Below, one piece after another: positions 42,961 through 50,927 of a DNA stretch of 64,000 nt; within the stretch, counting starts at the first letter, position 1; every line of letters starts with the position of its first letter. The stretch covers positions 806,001-870,000 of the forward strand of contig NZ_LT629751.1 of assembly GCF_900104805.1 (NCBI RefSeq), read 5' to 3'. The notes beneath the pieces are model-generated. The model worked only from the letters and a program-made list of their open reading frames with translations, searched no databases and was not told where the DNA came from. This DNA is from Pseudomonas oryzae (GTDB lineage Bacteria; Pseudomonadota; Gammaproteobacteria; Pseudomonadales; Pseudomonadaceae). The position numbers and the translations under genes were made by a program.

Positions 42961-45900
42961 CTAATCTGCGCTCAGAATCTGGCCAAAGTATGCGGGACTC
43001 AAAGCTACAACTCGCTGGATAGCGCTGAGATGATGCTCCTTAGCTACCTTGAAATGGGCGCCTTCAAATCCGTCTTGCAGAAGCGCATCGCGAATAGCTT
43101 GTGCGATGAAACGATCGGAAAATCCAGCCTCATACGCACTTATAGATAGGGTGTCAGGAAGTCCGTTCTTTAGGCTTTTTTGGAATCTCGCGAGCGATGC
43201 CCCCTGGTCACCCAGAAGCTCTGTGGGGTCGAAGAGGAATTGCGCGAGGGCCGCAAGGATGAGCGTGCAATCAAACGCCAGTGTGCTCTCTAGGAAGTCA
43301 AGAACATCATCGTCGCTCACCTTCTGGCGACGGCTGCCGGCCTGCTTTTTCGCATCCATCTTTGCGGTTTGTTTGAAGATTTCCCCATAACTTGCTCCAC
43401 GTATCCAGTAAAGTGCGATCTCATAACCTGCTGTCCAAGGCTCGACAGATCGGAAGAAGCGATTGTCGCAAAGCTCGGTAAATAGCGGCCAAGCTGCGGT
43501 GAGCCAACTCTCATTTGAGTCAAGATGTCGGAGGGCCTCACGATGTTGGTTGGCCCACGTCTCAATGCGCTTGGCGTGCTTTGAGCCGAGTAATGTCTTT
43601 CCAAAAGAAGCTTGCTTTGCTGGGGAACTCTCGACCGACTCGATGCGTTGTGCAAGAAGCTTGAAGAACTCCTCCAGCTTGGTAGCTTGGTCTGCAGTAG
43701 CCAACGAGTACGCCAATGTTCCAAGGGCAAGCTCACCTGCCCTTTGAACAAAGTCGTTACCATCCTCGGTTGCACGGTTCGCCATCAGATAGCTTTCAAG
43801 CGTGCGCGTCATTTTTCTACGCTCCGCCAGTGACTTTCTCAGCGAACTCGCCAGTGCGTTTGTCTTTGTCTGGTCGAGGTGTGGCACTTGGCGGGCCAGC
43901 CAATGCGCCCAACCTTCCCAGCTTGACTCATCATCAATCAGGGAAAGTAGCTCCCCTGCAGAGAACCGCCATTCCAAGGTGCGGGAGAGAGAGAATGGCT
44001 CGAGCAACAAGAGCAGGGAACTAGTAACCCCTTCCGCTCGCTCGGGCGACAACAGCTCCACGGCGCTTTGAAATTTCCATGATTTCTGGCGACTCCGCCG
44101 GTTGTCGTAGATCGTGGAGTCAGCGAAAAGCACGATGCCCTCGGTATGCATTCCAGCTCGACCGGCGCGACCAATGAGGTTCTGGAAGTCGCGAACTTTA
44201 ACGCGCTGCTCGCCTTGATTGACACCTTGTACTATGAGGTAACGAATTGGCAGGTTTACCCCTTGAGCGAGCGTGGATGTGCATGCGATAAAGCTAATGA
44301 GTCCCTTCTGCATGCCATGCTCAAGCGCTAAGCGGATACCGTGGGGCGTGTTGCTGTGGTGGGTATATATGCCAAGCTTTGCGGCTTTTGACGGTAAAGA
44401 TTCGCTGCCGAAGTTTCCAGCGATGATGGCTCTCAGAGCTGATACTTCGTCGGGATTGGCGTAGCTCGCGGGCCAGGTGCCGCTATATCCAGCATCGGAA
44501 ATTTGTACTGCCCGCTTTGCTATTCCGTTTGCAATTGTCTTCGTGCCGCAGAATATTGCGACCGCGCCATTTTTTGCGACGCGCAGGCCCAAATACAGCG
44601 ACACGTCACTCGATTTCTGCCGGGCTGGAAATTTCGATTCACTCGGCTTCAGTCCTTTAAGTTCGGATTCTTCGATAACTCTCGGAACGAAGTAGTCCAG
44701 TTGTTCATAGCCGCTCTCGTAGAACATCAGTTGGCCAAGGGACTCAGACCAACTTGCAAATGCAACTGAGCGACTGGTCGGTAGCAAGCTCGCCCCATCT
44801 ACCACCTGTCCCTTTTCTTGGCCCATCAACCATGTGGCAATGGCTTGTGGGTTCTGCATTACCGCTGAAATAAGTACTGTCTGCGCACTCTTTGGCAGTA
44901 GTCCCTTGATTTCTGTAAGCAGCAGTTCGTACGTAATGCCTCTGCCTCCAGTGTCGAACTGATGCCCCTCGTCGTAGACAACAAGTCCAATATGCTTCAG
45001 GGCTTGTGGTGATTGGCGCAGAACATAGAGAAGCTTTTCTGGCGTAAGTACCAATACATACGATGTAGGGGGAGGGGCGCCCCCTAAGAGCTCAGCGACC
45101 TGATCAACAAAGTCGATTTGCAAGGCATCAGTTAGTTCATTCACCTTGATGTCATCGCCCGCGAGGTCGTGCCGCAGGGATGTTGCAATCTCGTGGCAAA
45201 GCGCTCGAAATGGAGCGACAATCACCGCAAGCCTCGTGCGTCCAGACATAAAAGCACTACGGAGAATTATCTCTATTGACCTTGTCTTCCCGGCGCTCGT
45301 TGGCATCTGCACCAAGCCCGAGGCGCCCCTAAACAGCCCCCTCGCTCCTAGAAGAAGTTGAGATGGCCAGAGCTCCTTAGGGAAGGTGCTTTTTTGGATT
45401 ACCGGTCTCCATTGTTCAACCGGCAAGCCTGAATAGGAAGGAAGTGTGGTCCAGGTCGACGCAGCAAGCCTCATGCGGCAGATCGACAGCGCAGTGTCTG
45501 TGTATAGAAGCTCTTCCGGAGTTCCGAATCTGTAGACATTGCTCCGAAGTTGCTTAAGCAAATTGTCAATTTCCTCAAGCCTGGAGCCGTCGGAAAAGTG
45601 GTACGCAACAGCACGCGCGATTGAGGTAAGTTGTGAGTTATAGCGCTCATCATCGAGGATCCAATAGCTGCCCCAATCCGCTTTCAGCAGCCACTGAAGA
45701 AGCTGCTCAACCTTGTTATCTCCGCCCTTAGGAACAATGCGTCTAGCGAGAACTAAGCTGCTCCCTGGTCGACGGGCAATGTAGTAGGCTGCTGAGGCTA
45801 GAAGCAACGTCGTCCTTTCAAGACCGCTGGCGAATTTTGAATCAAGAATCGCGTCAAAGAAGCTTGCACAAAAGTTCAGCTCTGATTGCTCGTCCGGAGG

Positions 45901-46101
45901 AAGTGGTGCCAAAGGGTGTGCACTATCAGAAAGTATTCCGCTGACGTCGCCAAGCGTTCCGATGGTTATAAGAAAAAGCTGTAGTGGGTCGGTGCCTTGA
46001 GGAACTTTAAGGTGCTGAGCTTCGTCAAGACCGAACTCGAACATCTTTCCTTTTGAGCGCGTAATACCAAATAGGCGTCTGCTGTTTTTTCCGGTCTTCA
46101 T
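42961..46101 (-). CDS. hamB: Hachiman defence system helicase HamB
   Basis: This 1046-residue superfamily 2 helicase has Walker A QMPTSAGKT at 265-273, motif II DEGH at 377-380, motif III-like LISAVMQNP near 415, motif V TSTLAQGVNLPIR near 625, and motif VI QNLIGRAGRAG near 655. The last 350 residues are a helical C-terminal part without a domain known to me. It overlaps by 4 bp (ATGA) with the upstream gene, which looks like HamA, and the pair forms the two-gene Hachiman anti-phage system. Known HamB proteins use DNA or ATP sensing to release HamA nuclease. Its base composition is near 50% GC against about 67-70% for the flanks. A Ski2-like helicase of another system is the alternative. Confidence 0.82.
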   Translation of the reverse strand: MKTGKNSRRLFGITRSKGKMFEFGLDEAQHLKVPQGTDPLQLFLITIGTLGDVSGILSDSAHPLAPLPPDEQSELNFCASFFDAILDSKFASGLERTTLLLASAAYYIARRPGSSLVLARRIVPKGGDNKVEQLLQWLLKADWGSYWILDDERYNSQLTSIARAVAYHFSDGSRLEEIDNLLKQLRSNVYRFGTPEELLYTDTALSICRMRLAASTWTTLPSYSGLPVEQWRPVIQKSTFPKELWPSQLLLGARGLFRGASGLVQMPTSAGKTRSIEIILRSAFMSGRTRLAVIVAPFRALCHEIATSLRHDLAGDDIKVNELTDALQIDFVDQVAELLGGAPPPTSYVLVLTPEKLLYVLRQSPQALKHIGLVVYDEGHQFDTGGRGITYELLLTEIKGLLPKSAQTVLISAVMQNPQAIATWLMGQEKGQVVDGASLLPTSRSVAFASWSESLGQLMFYESGYEQLDYFVPRVIEESELKGLKPSESKFPARQKSSDVSLYLGLRVAKNGAVAIFCGTKTIANGIAKRAVQISDAGYSGTWPASYANPDEVSALRAIIAGNFGSESLPSKAAKLGIYTHHSNTPHGIRLALEHGMQKGLISFIACTSTLAQGVNLPIRYLIVQGVNQGEQRVKVRDFQNLIGRAGRAGMHTEGIVLFADSTIYDNRRSRQKSWKFQSAVELLSPERAEGVTSSLLLLLEPFSLSRTLEWRFSAGELLSLIDDESSWEGWAHWLARQVPHLDQTKTNALASSLRKSLAERRKMTRTLESYLMANRATEDGNDFVQRAGELALGTLAYSLATADQATKLEEFFKLLAQRIESVESSPAKQASFGKTLLGSKHAKRIETWANQHREALRHLDSNESWLTAAWPLFTELCDNRFFRSVEPWTAGYEIALYWIRGASYGEIFKQTAKMDAKKQAGSRRQKVSDDDVLDFLESTLAFDCTLILAALAQFLFDPTELLGDQGASLARFQKSLKNGLPDTLSISAYEAGFSDRFIAQAIRDALLQDGFEGAHFKVAKEHHLSAIQRVVALSPAYFGQILSAD

Positions 46102-46907
46102 TGGCAGGCCCTGTCGTACAAGTCATGGATCAGCTTCATCTGCAGGTTTGCTCGGACGACCATCAAGCTGAGATTGGCCTGGTTTGAGTGGTCGGCGGCT
46201 ACTGTCTTTTCTATATCGGTCTGATTGAAGGCCGCATTGGAGAGCACTGCAACTGCCCCTGAACGGTACACATACGGGTTGTCGGCGGGATTCTGGAACC
46301 TCGCAATCCTGCGGACTTCCGCCGTCTTCCCTTCGCGAAGAAGCCTGCGTTTGGTTGCATTCAGAGTGAACCCTTGCCTGAGATACAAGTCCTTTGAGCC
46401 GTCATTCACAGCATTCTGTAGCTGGCCATCATAGACCTTTGCTGCGAGTGAGGCTTTAACCTCAAACGCTAGAAGAGAATCGCTCGGATCGGCCGATGCG
46501 GGGTCGGCTTGGTAGAAGCCCAATATGTCAACGCCTTTGACAGACTCGTCTTTGCTGGCCTTGTCGGAGTATTTGCCTCGGGGCACCCAGTAGCCGAGCA
46601 AGAACTCCAAGTAGTCGGAGATGAGGAACTCGGCGAAGTCGCCTGAGCGAATCGAAGGTCCTGGAGCCTTTGTTTTGTGAGGGAAGACATGCTCGTTGAG
46701 ATATTGCTTAATGGTCATCCCTGTACCTTCCATTAGGACCGGAAGCTCTTCGTCAGAACAGTATTGTCGACGAAAATGCAGTGCCCATGCGTCGAGGATG
46801 GCTGTGTCTGTAGGGACATCAAACTCCCAAATATCAATGGTCCGCCCTTCGATAGTAACCAAGTCGGCTGCGCATTTTTTTAGACCGAGCAAATGGTCTG
46901 GCTGCAT
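46098..46907 (-). CDS. hamA: Hachiman defence system nuclease HamA (DUF1837)
   Basis: This 269-residue protein has a PD-(D/E)xK nuclease layout: Glu93 in SGDFAEFL, Asp127 in VKGVDILG, and Glu149-x-Lys151 in LLAFEVKAS. The order GDFAE, then YSDKASKDESVKGVD, then the EVK motif matches the DUF1837/HamA pattern as I recall. HamA is the effector that degrades DNA when HamB senses invading DNA. The start at 46907 has GGGAG six bases upstream; an in-frame ATG at 46955 lacks such support. It is first in the operon, overlapping hamB. Lower GC than neighbours marks recent acquisition. The 160 bp upstream (46908-47066) must hold the promoter. Confidence 0.78.
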   Translation of the reverse strand: MQPDHLLGLKKCAADLVTIEGRTIDIWEFDVPTDTAILDAWALHFRRQYCSDEELPVLMEGTGMTIKQYLNEHVFPHKTKAPGPSIRSGDFAEFLISDYLEFLLGYWVPRGKYSDKASKDESVKGVDILGFYQADPASADPSDSLLAFEVKASLAAKVYDGQLQNAVNDGSKDLYLRQGFTLNATKRRLLREGKTAEVRRIARFQNPADNPYVYRSGAVAVLSNAAFNQTDIEKTVAADHSNQANLSLMVVRANLQMKLIHDLYDRACQ

Positions 46908-47066
46908 GATTTCTCCCTTTCTGAGGCATGCGGCCACTAACCCTGGAGCCGCCATACTCCAAGGTTAACAGCGATTCCCTTCTATCTAAAATGCGCGCAC
47001 ACACTGCTTTTGGCCGATACCAGCCAATCAGCTTGAATGGCAAGTATCGTCCCAGTCACCTGATCC

Positions 47067-48029
47067 TCACACCCGCCCCCGTCTCCCCACATGCAGCCCC
47101 ACACTCGCCCCCGGCGCCGGGCGGCGCTGGGCGTCCAGGCTCGCCAGCAGGAATTCGATGAAGGCGCGGGTGCGCGGGGCGACGAAGCGGGATTTGGGGG
47201 TGACGGTGAAGAAGGTGCGGCCGTAGGTCTGCCAGCCGGGGAACAGTTCCACCAGCTTGCCCTGGGAGAGCAGCCGGTTGACGAACACGTCCAGCACGTA
47301 GATGAAGCCCTGGTCGGCCAGCGCGGCGTCGATCAGGGCGTCGGTGCTGTTGAAGTTCAGCTTGCCCATCGGCTGCAGGTCGTGGGCTTCCTCGCCGAGG
47401 GTGAACGACCAGCGCGCCGGGGTGTAGCTGCTCTTGGGGAACAGGCCCAGGCACTGGGCGGGGTCGAGCTGTTCGGGGTGTTCGGGAGTGCCGAGTTTCT
47501 CCAGCAGCGAGGGAGTGGCGCAGGCGACGTAGTGGGCCTGGTACAGAGGGCGGGCGACCAGGTCGGCGTCGTTGACCGAATCGATGCGGATCGCCATGTC
47601 GGTGCCGCTCTCGATCAGCCCCTCGGGGTGGTCGGTCAGGCGCAGGGCGATGCGCAGGTCCGGATGGCGGGCGCCGAATTCGGCGAGCAGCGGGGCCATC
47701 ACGTCCTTGCCGAAGGCGGCCGGCGACTCGATGCACAGCTGGCCCTGCACGCTGGCGGTCTGCTCCATCACCTCGGATTCGGCCTGCTCGACCTGGCGCA
47801 GCAGCTCGACGCAGTGCTTGAAGTAGCGCTCGCCGGCGTCGGTCAGGCGCAGGGTGCGGGTGTTGCGGCTGAGCAGGGTGACGCCCAGGTGGGTCTCCAG
47901 GTTGCGCACGCTGGCGGTCACCGTGGCGTTGGCGATGTCCAGCGATTCGGCGGCGCGGTTGAAGCTGGCGCATTCCACCACGCGGGTGAACACCTGCATG
48001 GCCCAGAGTTTGTCGATCCGGCTCTTCAT
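47067..48029 (-). CDS. LysR-type transcriptional regulator
   Basis: This 320-residue regulator has an N-terminal HTH (ASFNRAAESLDIANATVTASVRNLETHLGVTLLSR, positions about 22-56) followed by the RTLRLTDAGERYFKHC linker helix. The two-lobe effector domain reads VQGQLCIESPAAFGKDVMAP near 90 and DMAIRIDSVNDADLVARPL near 140. It is divergent from the FAD dehydrogenase gene at 48117, the usual arrangement for a LysR activator and its target. A T-N11-A palindrome lies only 7 bp before its own start. The likely inducer is an intermediate of the pathway encoded to its right. Confidence 0.92.
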   Translation of the reverse strand: MKSRIDKLWAMQVFTRVVECASFNRAAESLDIANATVTASVRNLETHLGVTLLSRNTRTLRLTDAGERYFKHCVELLRQVEQAESEVMEQTASVQGQLCIESPAAFGKDVMAPLLAEFGARHPDLRIALRLTDHPEGLIESGTDMAIRIDSVNDADLVARPLYQAHYVACATPSLLEKLGTPEHPEQLDPAQCLGLFPKSSYTPARWSFTLGEEAHDLQPMGKLNFNSTDALIDAALADQGFIYVLDVFVNRLLSQGKLVELFPGWQTYGRTFFTVTPKSRFVAPRTRAFIEFLLASLDAQRRPAPGASVGLHVGRRGRV

Positions 48030-48035
48030 TATTTT

Positions 48036-48050
48036 CTAATGCCCCATTAG
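48036..48050. promoter_or_regulatory. Candidate LysR-type operator
   Basis: CTAATG-CCC-CATTAG (48036-48050) is a perfect inverted repeat with 6-bp arms that fits the T-N11-A pattern of LysR sites. It lies between the divergent regulator and the FAD dehydrogenase gene. Located 7 bp before the regulator's ATG, it would suit autorepression and activation of 48117 onwards. Confidence 0.55.
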
Positions 48051-48116
48051 CTCGGCCGGCCTCGTTCCGCGGTCGGCGCCTTCCTATCGTAACAACCACC
48101 AGAGGGAGGCTCAAAA

Positions 48117-49562
48117 ATGACCGATCTGAATTTCGATTTGATTGTGGTGGGTTGCGGTGCCGCGGGGCTGTCCACGGCGGTGTCGGCGGCGGAGAGCGGC
48201 CTGCGCGTGGCGGTGCTGGAGCGGGCGAAGAAGGAGGAGCGCGGCGGGCAGACGCGCTTCACCGAGGCCTACTTCCGCATGAAGAGCCACGAGGAGGTGA
48301 CCGACGACTTCGACGCCTTCCTGGCGGAGAACTCCGGCTTCTACCAGGACCCGGACTTCGTCGCCGAGAGCCTCAGCGAGCGCAGCGCCTGGTCGGTGCA
48401 GACTCGCGCGCTGGCGGCCATCGACGCCAACGTGATCGGCACCTTCGCCGCGGAGGTGCCGGGCACCGTGCAGTGGCTGAAGGACAACGGCGTGAAGTTC
48501 GACTTCCTGCCCACCCAGTTCCTCACCAGCACCCAGCCGCGCCTGCTGCCGGTGGGCGGCGGCGAGGCCATCGTCGAGGCGCTGGCGGCGCGCGCCGAGG
48601 CGCTCGGCGCCGAGTTCTTCTACGAGACCACCGCGCGCGGCCTGCTCACCGCCGGCTGCAACGAGGTGGTCGGCCTGCGTGCGTATTCGCCGGCCCGTGG
48701 CGAGATCCGCTTCGGCGGCGCGGTGATGCTGGCCTGCGGCGGCTTCGAGGGCAACCTGGAGATGCTCAGCCGCTACGTCGGCCCGCGCGCCTCCTTCATG
48801 CGTCCGGTGTGCAAGGGCGGCTACTACAACCGCGGCGAGGGCATCCAGATGGCGCTGGAGATCGGCGCCGCCGCCGCCGGCGAGTACGGCAGCTACCACG
48901 CCGAGCCGGTCGATCCGCGCTCGGGCATCTCCGAGCCGTCGATCTTCATCTTTCCCTACGGCGTGCTGCTCAACAAGGAAGGCCAGCGCTTCACCGACGA
49001 GGCGCCGGGCACCGTGGATGCCTGGTACGAGCGGGTCACCCGCAAGATCTTCGCCCAGACCGACGGCATCGCCTGGGTGATCCTCGACCAGAAGGTCAAG
49101 GACATCCCCAACTATCGCCTGGGCATCCGCACCGACCAGCCGGCCATCGAGGGCGTGAGCCTGGCCGAACTGGCGACCAAGCTCGGCCTGCCGGTGGCGG
49201 CGGTGGAGCGCAGCGTGGCCGAGTACAACGCCGCCTGCCGTCCCGGCGAGTACCGGCCGCTGCAGCTCGACGGCCTGGCCACCGAGGGCCTGCATCCGCC
49301 GAAGAGCAACTGGGCGCTGCCGCTGGATAAGGGCCCGTACCTGGCCTACCCGATCATCTCCGCCAACGTGTTCACCTTCGGCGGCCTGAAGACCGACGAG
49401 CAGGCGCGGGTGATCAACGTCGACGGCGAGCCGATCCGCAACCTGTATGCCGCCGGGGAAACCGCCGGCATGTACTTCGGCAACTACTGCGGCGGCACCT
49501 CGGTGCTGCGCGGCCTGGTGTTCGGCCGCATCGCCGGCCACACCGCTGCGGAGAGTCGCTGA
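48117..49562 (+). CDS. FAD-dependent dehydrogenase, TcuA/KstD superfamily (copy 3)
   Basis: This 481-residue flavoprotein has the N-terminal FAD motif LIVVGCGAAGLSTAVSAAESG, an ERGGQTRFTEAYFRM segment near 42, the second segment AVMLACGGFEGNLEMLSRYV near 205, and the C-terminal NLYAAGETAGMYFGNYCGGT. It shares the superfamily with copies 1 and 2 but differs in the substrate cap. The ATG has AGGGAGG upstream. The stop codon is one base away from the SDR start, and SDR, isochorismatase-fold and MFS genes follow on the same strand. The reaction is probably a ring or side-chain desaturation. The substrate is unknown. The LysR gene upstream is the likely regulator. Confidence 0.86.
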   Translation: MTDLNFDLIVVGCGAAGLSTAVSAAESGLRVAVLERAKKEERGGQTRFTEAYFRMKSHEEVTDDFDAFLAENSGFYQDPDFVAESLSERSAWSVQTRALAAIDANVIGTFAAEVPGTVQWLKDNGVKFDFLPTQFLTSTQPRLLPVGGGEAIVEALAARAEALGAEFFYETTARGLLTAGCNEVVGLRAYSPARGEIRFGGAVMLACGGFEGNLEMLSRYVGPRASFMRPVCKGGYYNRGEGIQMALEIGAAAAGEYGSYHAEPVDPRSGISEPSIFIFPYGVLLNKEGQRFTDEAPGTVDAWYERVTRKIFAQTDGIAWVILDQKVKDIPNYRLGIRTDQPAIEGVSLAELATKLGLPVAAVERSVAEYNAACRPGEYRPLQLDGLATEGLHPPKSNWALPLDKGPYLAYPIISANVFTFGGLKTDEQARVINVDGEPIRNLYAAGETAGMYFGNYCGGTSVLRGLVFGRIAGHTAAESR

Positions 49563-49563
49563 G

Positions 49564-50295
49564 ATGGCCGTGGCAATGGTGACCGGCGCCGGCGGCGCCA
49601 TCGGCAGCGCGGCGTGCCGGCTGCTGGCCGCGCAGGGCTACCGGGTGGCGGCGCTCGACCTGGCCGAGCCGGCGACGCTGCCGGCCGGCGCCTGGTTCCG
49701 CACCTGCGACGTGTCCTCGCGCGCCGCCGTGGCGGCGGTGGTGGAGGAGGTGGAGCGCGAGCTGGGCGAGATCGATGCGCTGGTCAACGTGGCCGGCGTG
49801 GTCTCCAAAGGCAGCGCGCTGGATCTCGACGAGGCCGAGCTGCAGCGGGTGCTGCGCATCAACGTGCAGGGCACGCTGATTCCCTGCCAGTTGGTCGGCC
49901 GGCGCATGGCCGGGCGGGGCCGGGGCGCCATCGTCAACATCGGCTCGGTGGTCGGCAAGAACGGTGGCAACGCCCGCCCGTGGCTGGACCCGGCCGAGCA
50001 GGCCAGCGCCGGCAACGTGGCCTACGGCATGTCCAAGGCGGCGGTGCACAGCCTGACCCAGTTCCTCGCCAAGGAGCTGGCCAGCCGCGGCGTGCGGGTC
50101 AACGCCGTGGCGCCCGGCCCGATTGCCACCGACATGACCACCACCTTCCCCGAGAGCCTGCGCGCGCTGATCCCGCTCGGGCGCATGGGCCGCGCCGAGG
50201 AGGTCGCCGAGGCGGTGGCCTTCCTGCTCTCCGACAAGGCCGGCTTCATCAGCGGCGAAATCCTCGACATCAACGGCGCCCTGTGGTGCGACTGA
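49564..50295 (+). CDS. Short-chain dehydrogenase/reductase
   Basis: This 243-residue classical SDR has cofactor motif VTGAGGAIGSAACRLL at residue 6 (TGxxxGxG with an Ala), structural NVAGV near 78, catalytic Ser in VNIGSVVGKNGG near 128, and Tyr and Lys in VAYGMSKAAVHSL near 150. RVNAVAPGPIATDMT near 178 and the C-terminal FISGEILDINGALW complete the fold. It oxidises or reduces an alcohol or ketone with NAD(P). The ATG lies one base after the preceding stop, so it is coupled to the FAD dehydrogenase. Substrate is not deducible. Confidence 0.93.
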   Translation: MAVAMVTGAGGAIGSAACRLLAAQGYRVAALDLAEPATLPAGAWFRTCDVSSRAAVAAVVEEVERELGEIDALVNVAGVVSKGSALDLDEAELQRVLRINVQGTLIPCQLVGRRMAGRGRGAIVNIGSVVGKNGGNARPWLDPAEQASAGNVAYGMSKAAVHSLTQFLAKELASRGVRVNAVAPGPIATDMTTTFPESLRALIPLGRMGRAEEVAEAVAFLLSDKAGFISGEILDINGALWCD

Positions 50296-50320
50296 TTCAA
50301 CCCAGCAGAGACTTGAAACA

Positions 50321-50896
50321 ATGAAGAGCATCTATCTGGTTCTGGACATGCAGAACGACCTGATCCACGAAGACGGCGCCAGCGGCAAGTCGCCGCTGGG
50401 CGAGCAGGTGCGCTCGCGCGAGATCATCGCGCGCACCGCCGCGGCCATCGACAAGGCGCGCAGCAAGGGCATCCCGGTGGCCTTCGTGCGCGTGGCGTTC
50501 TCCGACGACCACCGCGAGGCCAACCCGAACTCGCAGGTGTTCGGCCCGATCGCCAAAAACGGCATCCTCAAGATGAACGCCTGGGGCGGCCAGGTGCACG
50601 CGGCGCTGGCGCCGCAGGCCGGCGAGTGGGATATCGTCAAGCACCGCGTCTCGCCGTTCTATCAGACCAAACTGGAGCTGCTGCTCAAGCGCGAGGGCAT
50701 CGAGCGCATCTACTGCAGCGGGGTGAGTACCCAGGCGGTGGTGCAGGCTACAGTACGCGACGCGCATGACCGCGACTTCGACGTGGTGCTGCTGGAGGAC
50801 TGCTGCGCTTCGCCTTCGGCCCAGGAACATGCCAACTCGGTGGCCAGCATCGGCCGCTTCTGCACGGTGACCACCTCGGACGCCGCGTTCGACTGA
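50321..50896 (+). CDS. Isochorismatase-fold protein without the nucleophilic cysteine
   Basis: This 191-residue cysteine-hydrolase-fold protein has catalytic Asp in YLVLDMQNDLI near residue 9 and Lys in DIVKHRVSPF near 108. The segment that normally holds the cysteine (GVxTxxCVxxTxRDA) reads CSGVSTQAVVQATVRDA, so the cysteine is replaced by valine. The nicotinamidase or carbamoyl hydrolase mechanism therefore seems impossible. True isochorismatases and PhzD also lack the cysteine and cleave vinyl ethers, which is one option. It follows the SDR gene by 25 bp in the same run. Substrate unknown. Confidence 0.82.
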   Translation: MKSIYLVLDMQNDLIHEDGASGKSPLGEQVRSREIIARTAAAIDKARSKGIPVAFVRVAFSDDHREANPNSQVFGPIAKNGILKMNAWGGQVHAALAPQAGEWDIVKHRVSPFYQTKLELLLKREGIERIYCSGVSTQAVVQATVRDAHDRDFDVVLLEDCCASPSAQEHANSVASIGRFCTVTTSDAAFD

Positions 50897-50927
50897 CAGA
50901 GCTGGGGGGACCAGCGGAGATACGGAA

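Noticed and set aside
42961-46101. Reading the large helicase as a chromosomal Lhr or Ski2-type RNA helicase
   Set aside because: The overlapping nuclease-like partner and the low GC fit a defence pair better. The alternative is kept only as a small doubt.
42905-47066. Terminal repeats or a target-site duplication around the Hachiman cassette
   Set aside because: I compared the border sequences (near 42905-42960 and 46960-47060) and found only a six-base TCACCT match, which is not meaningful.
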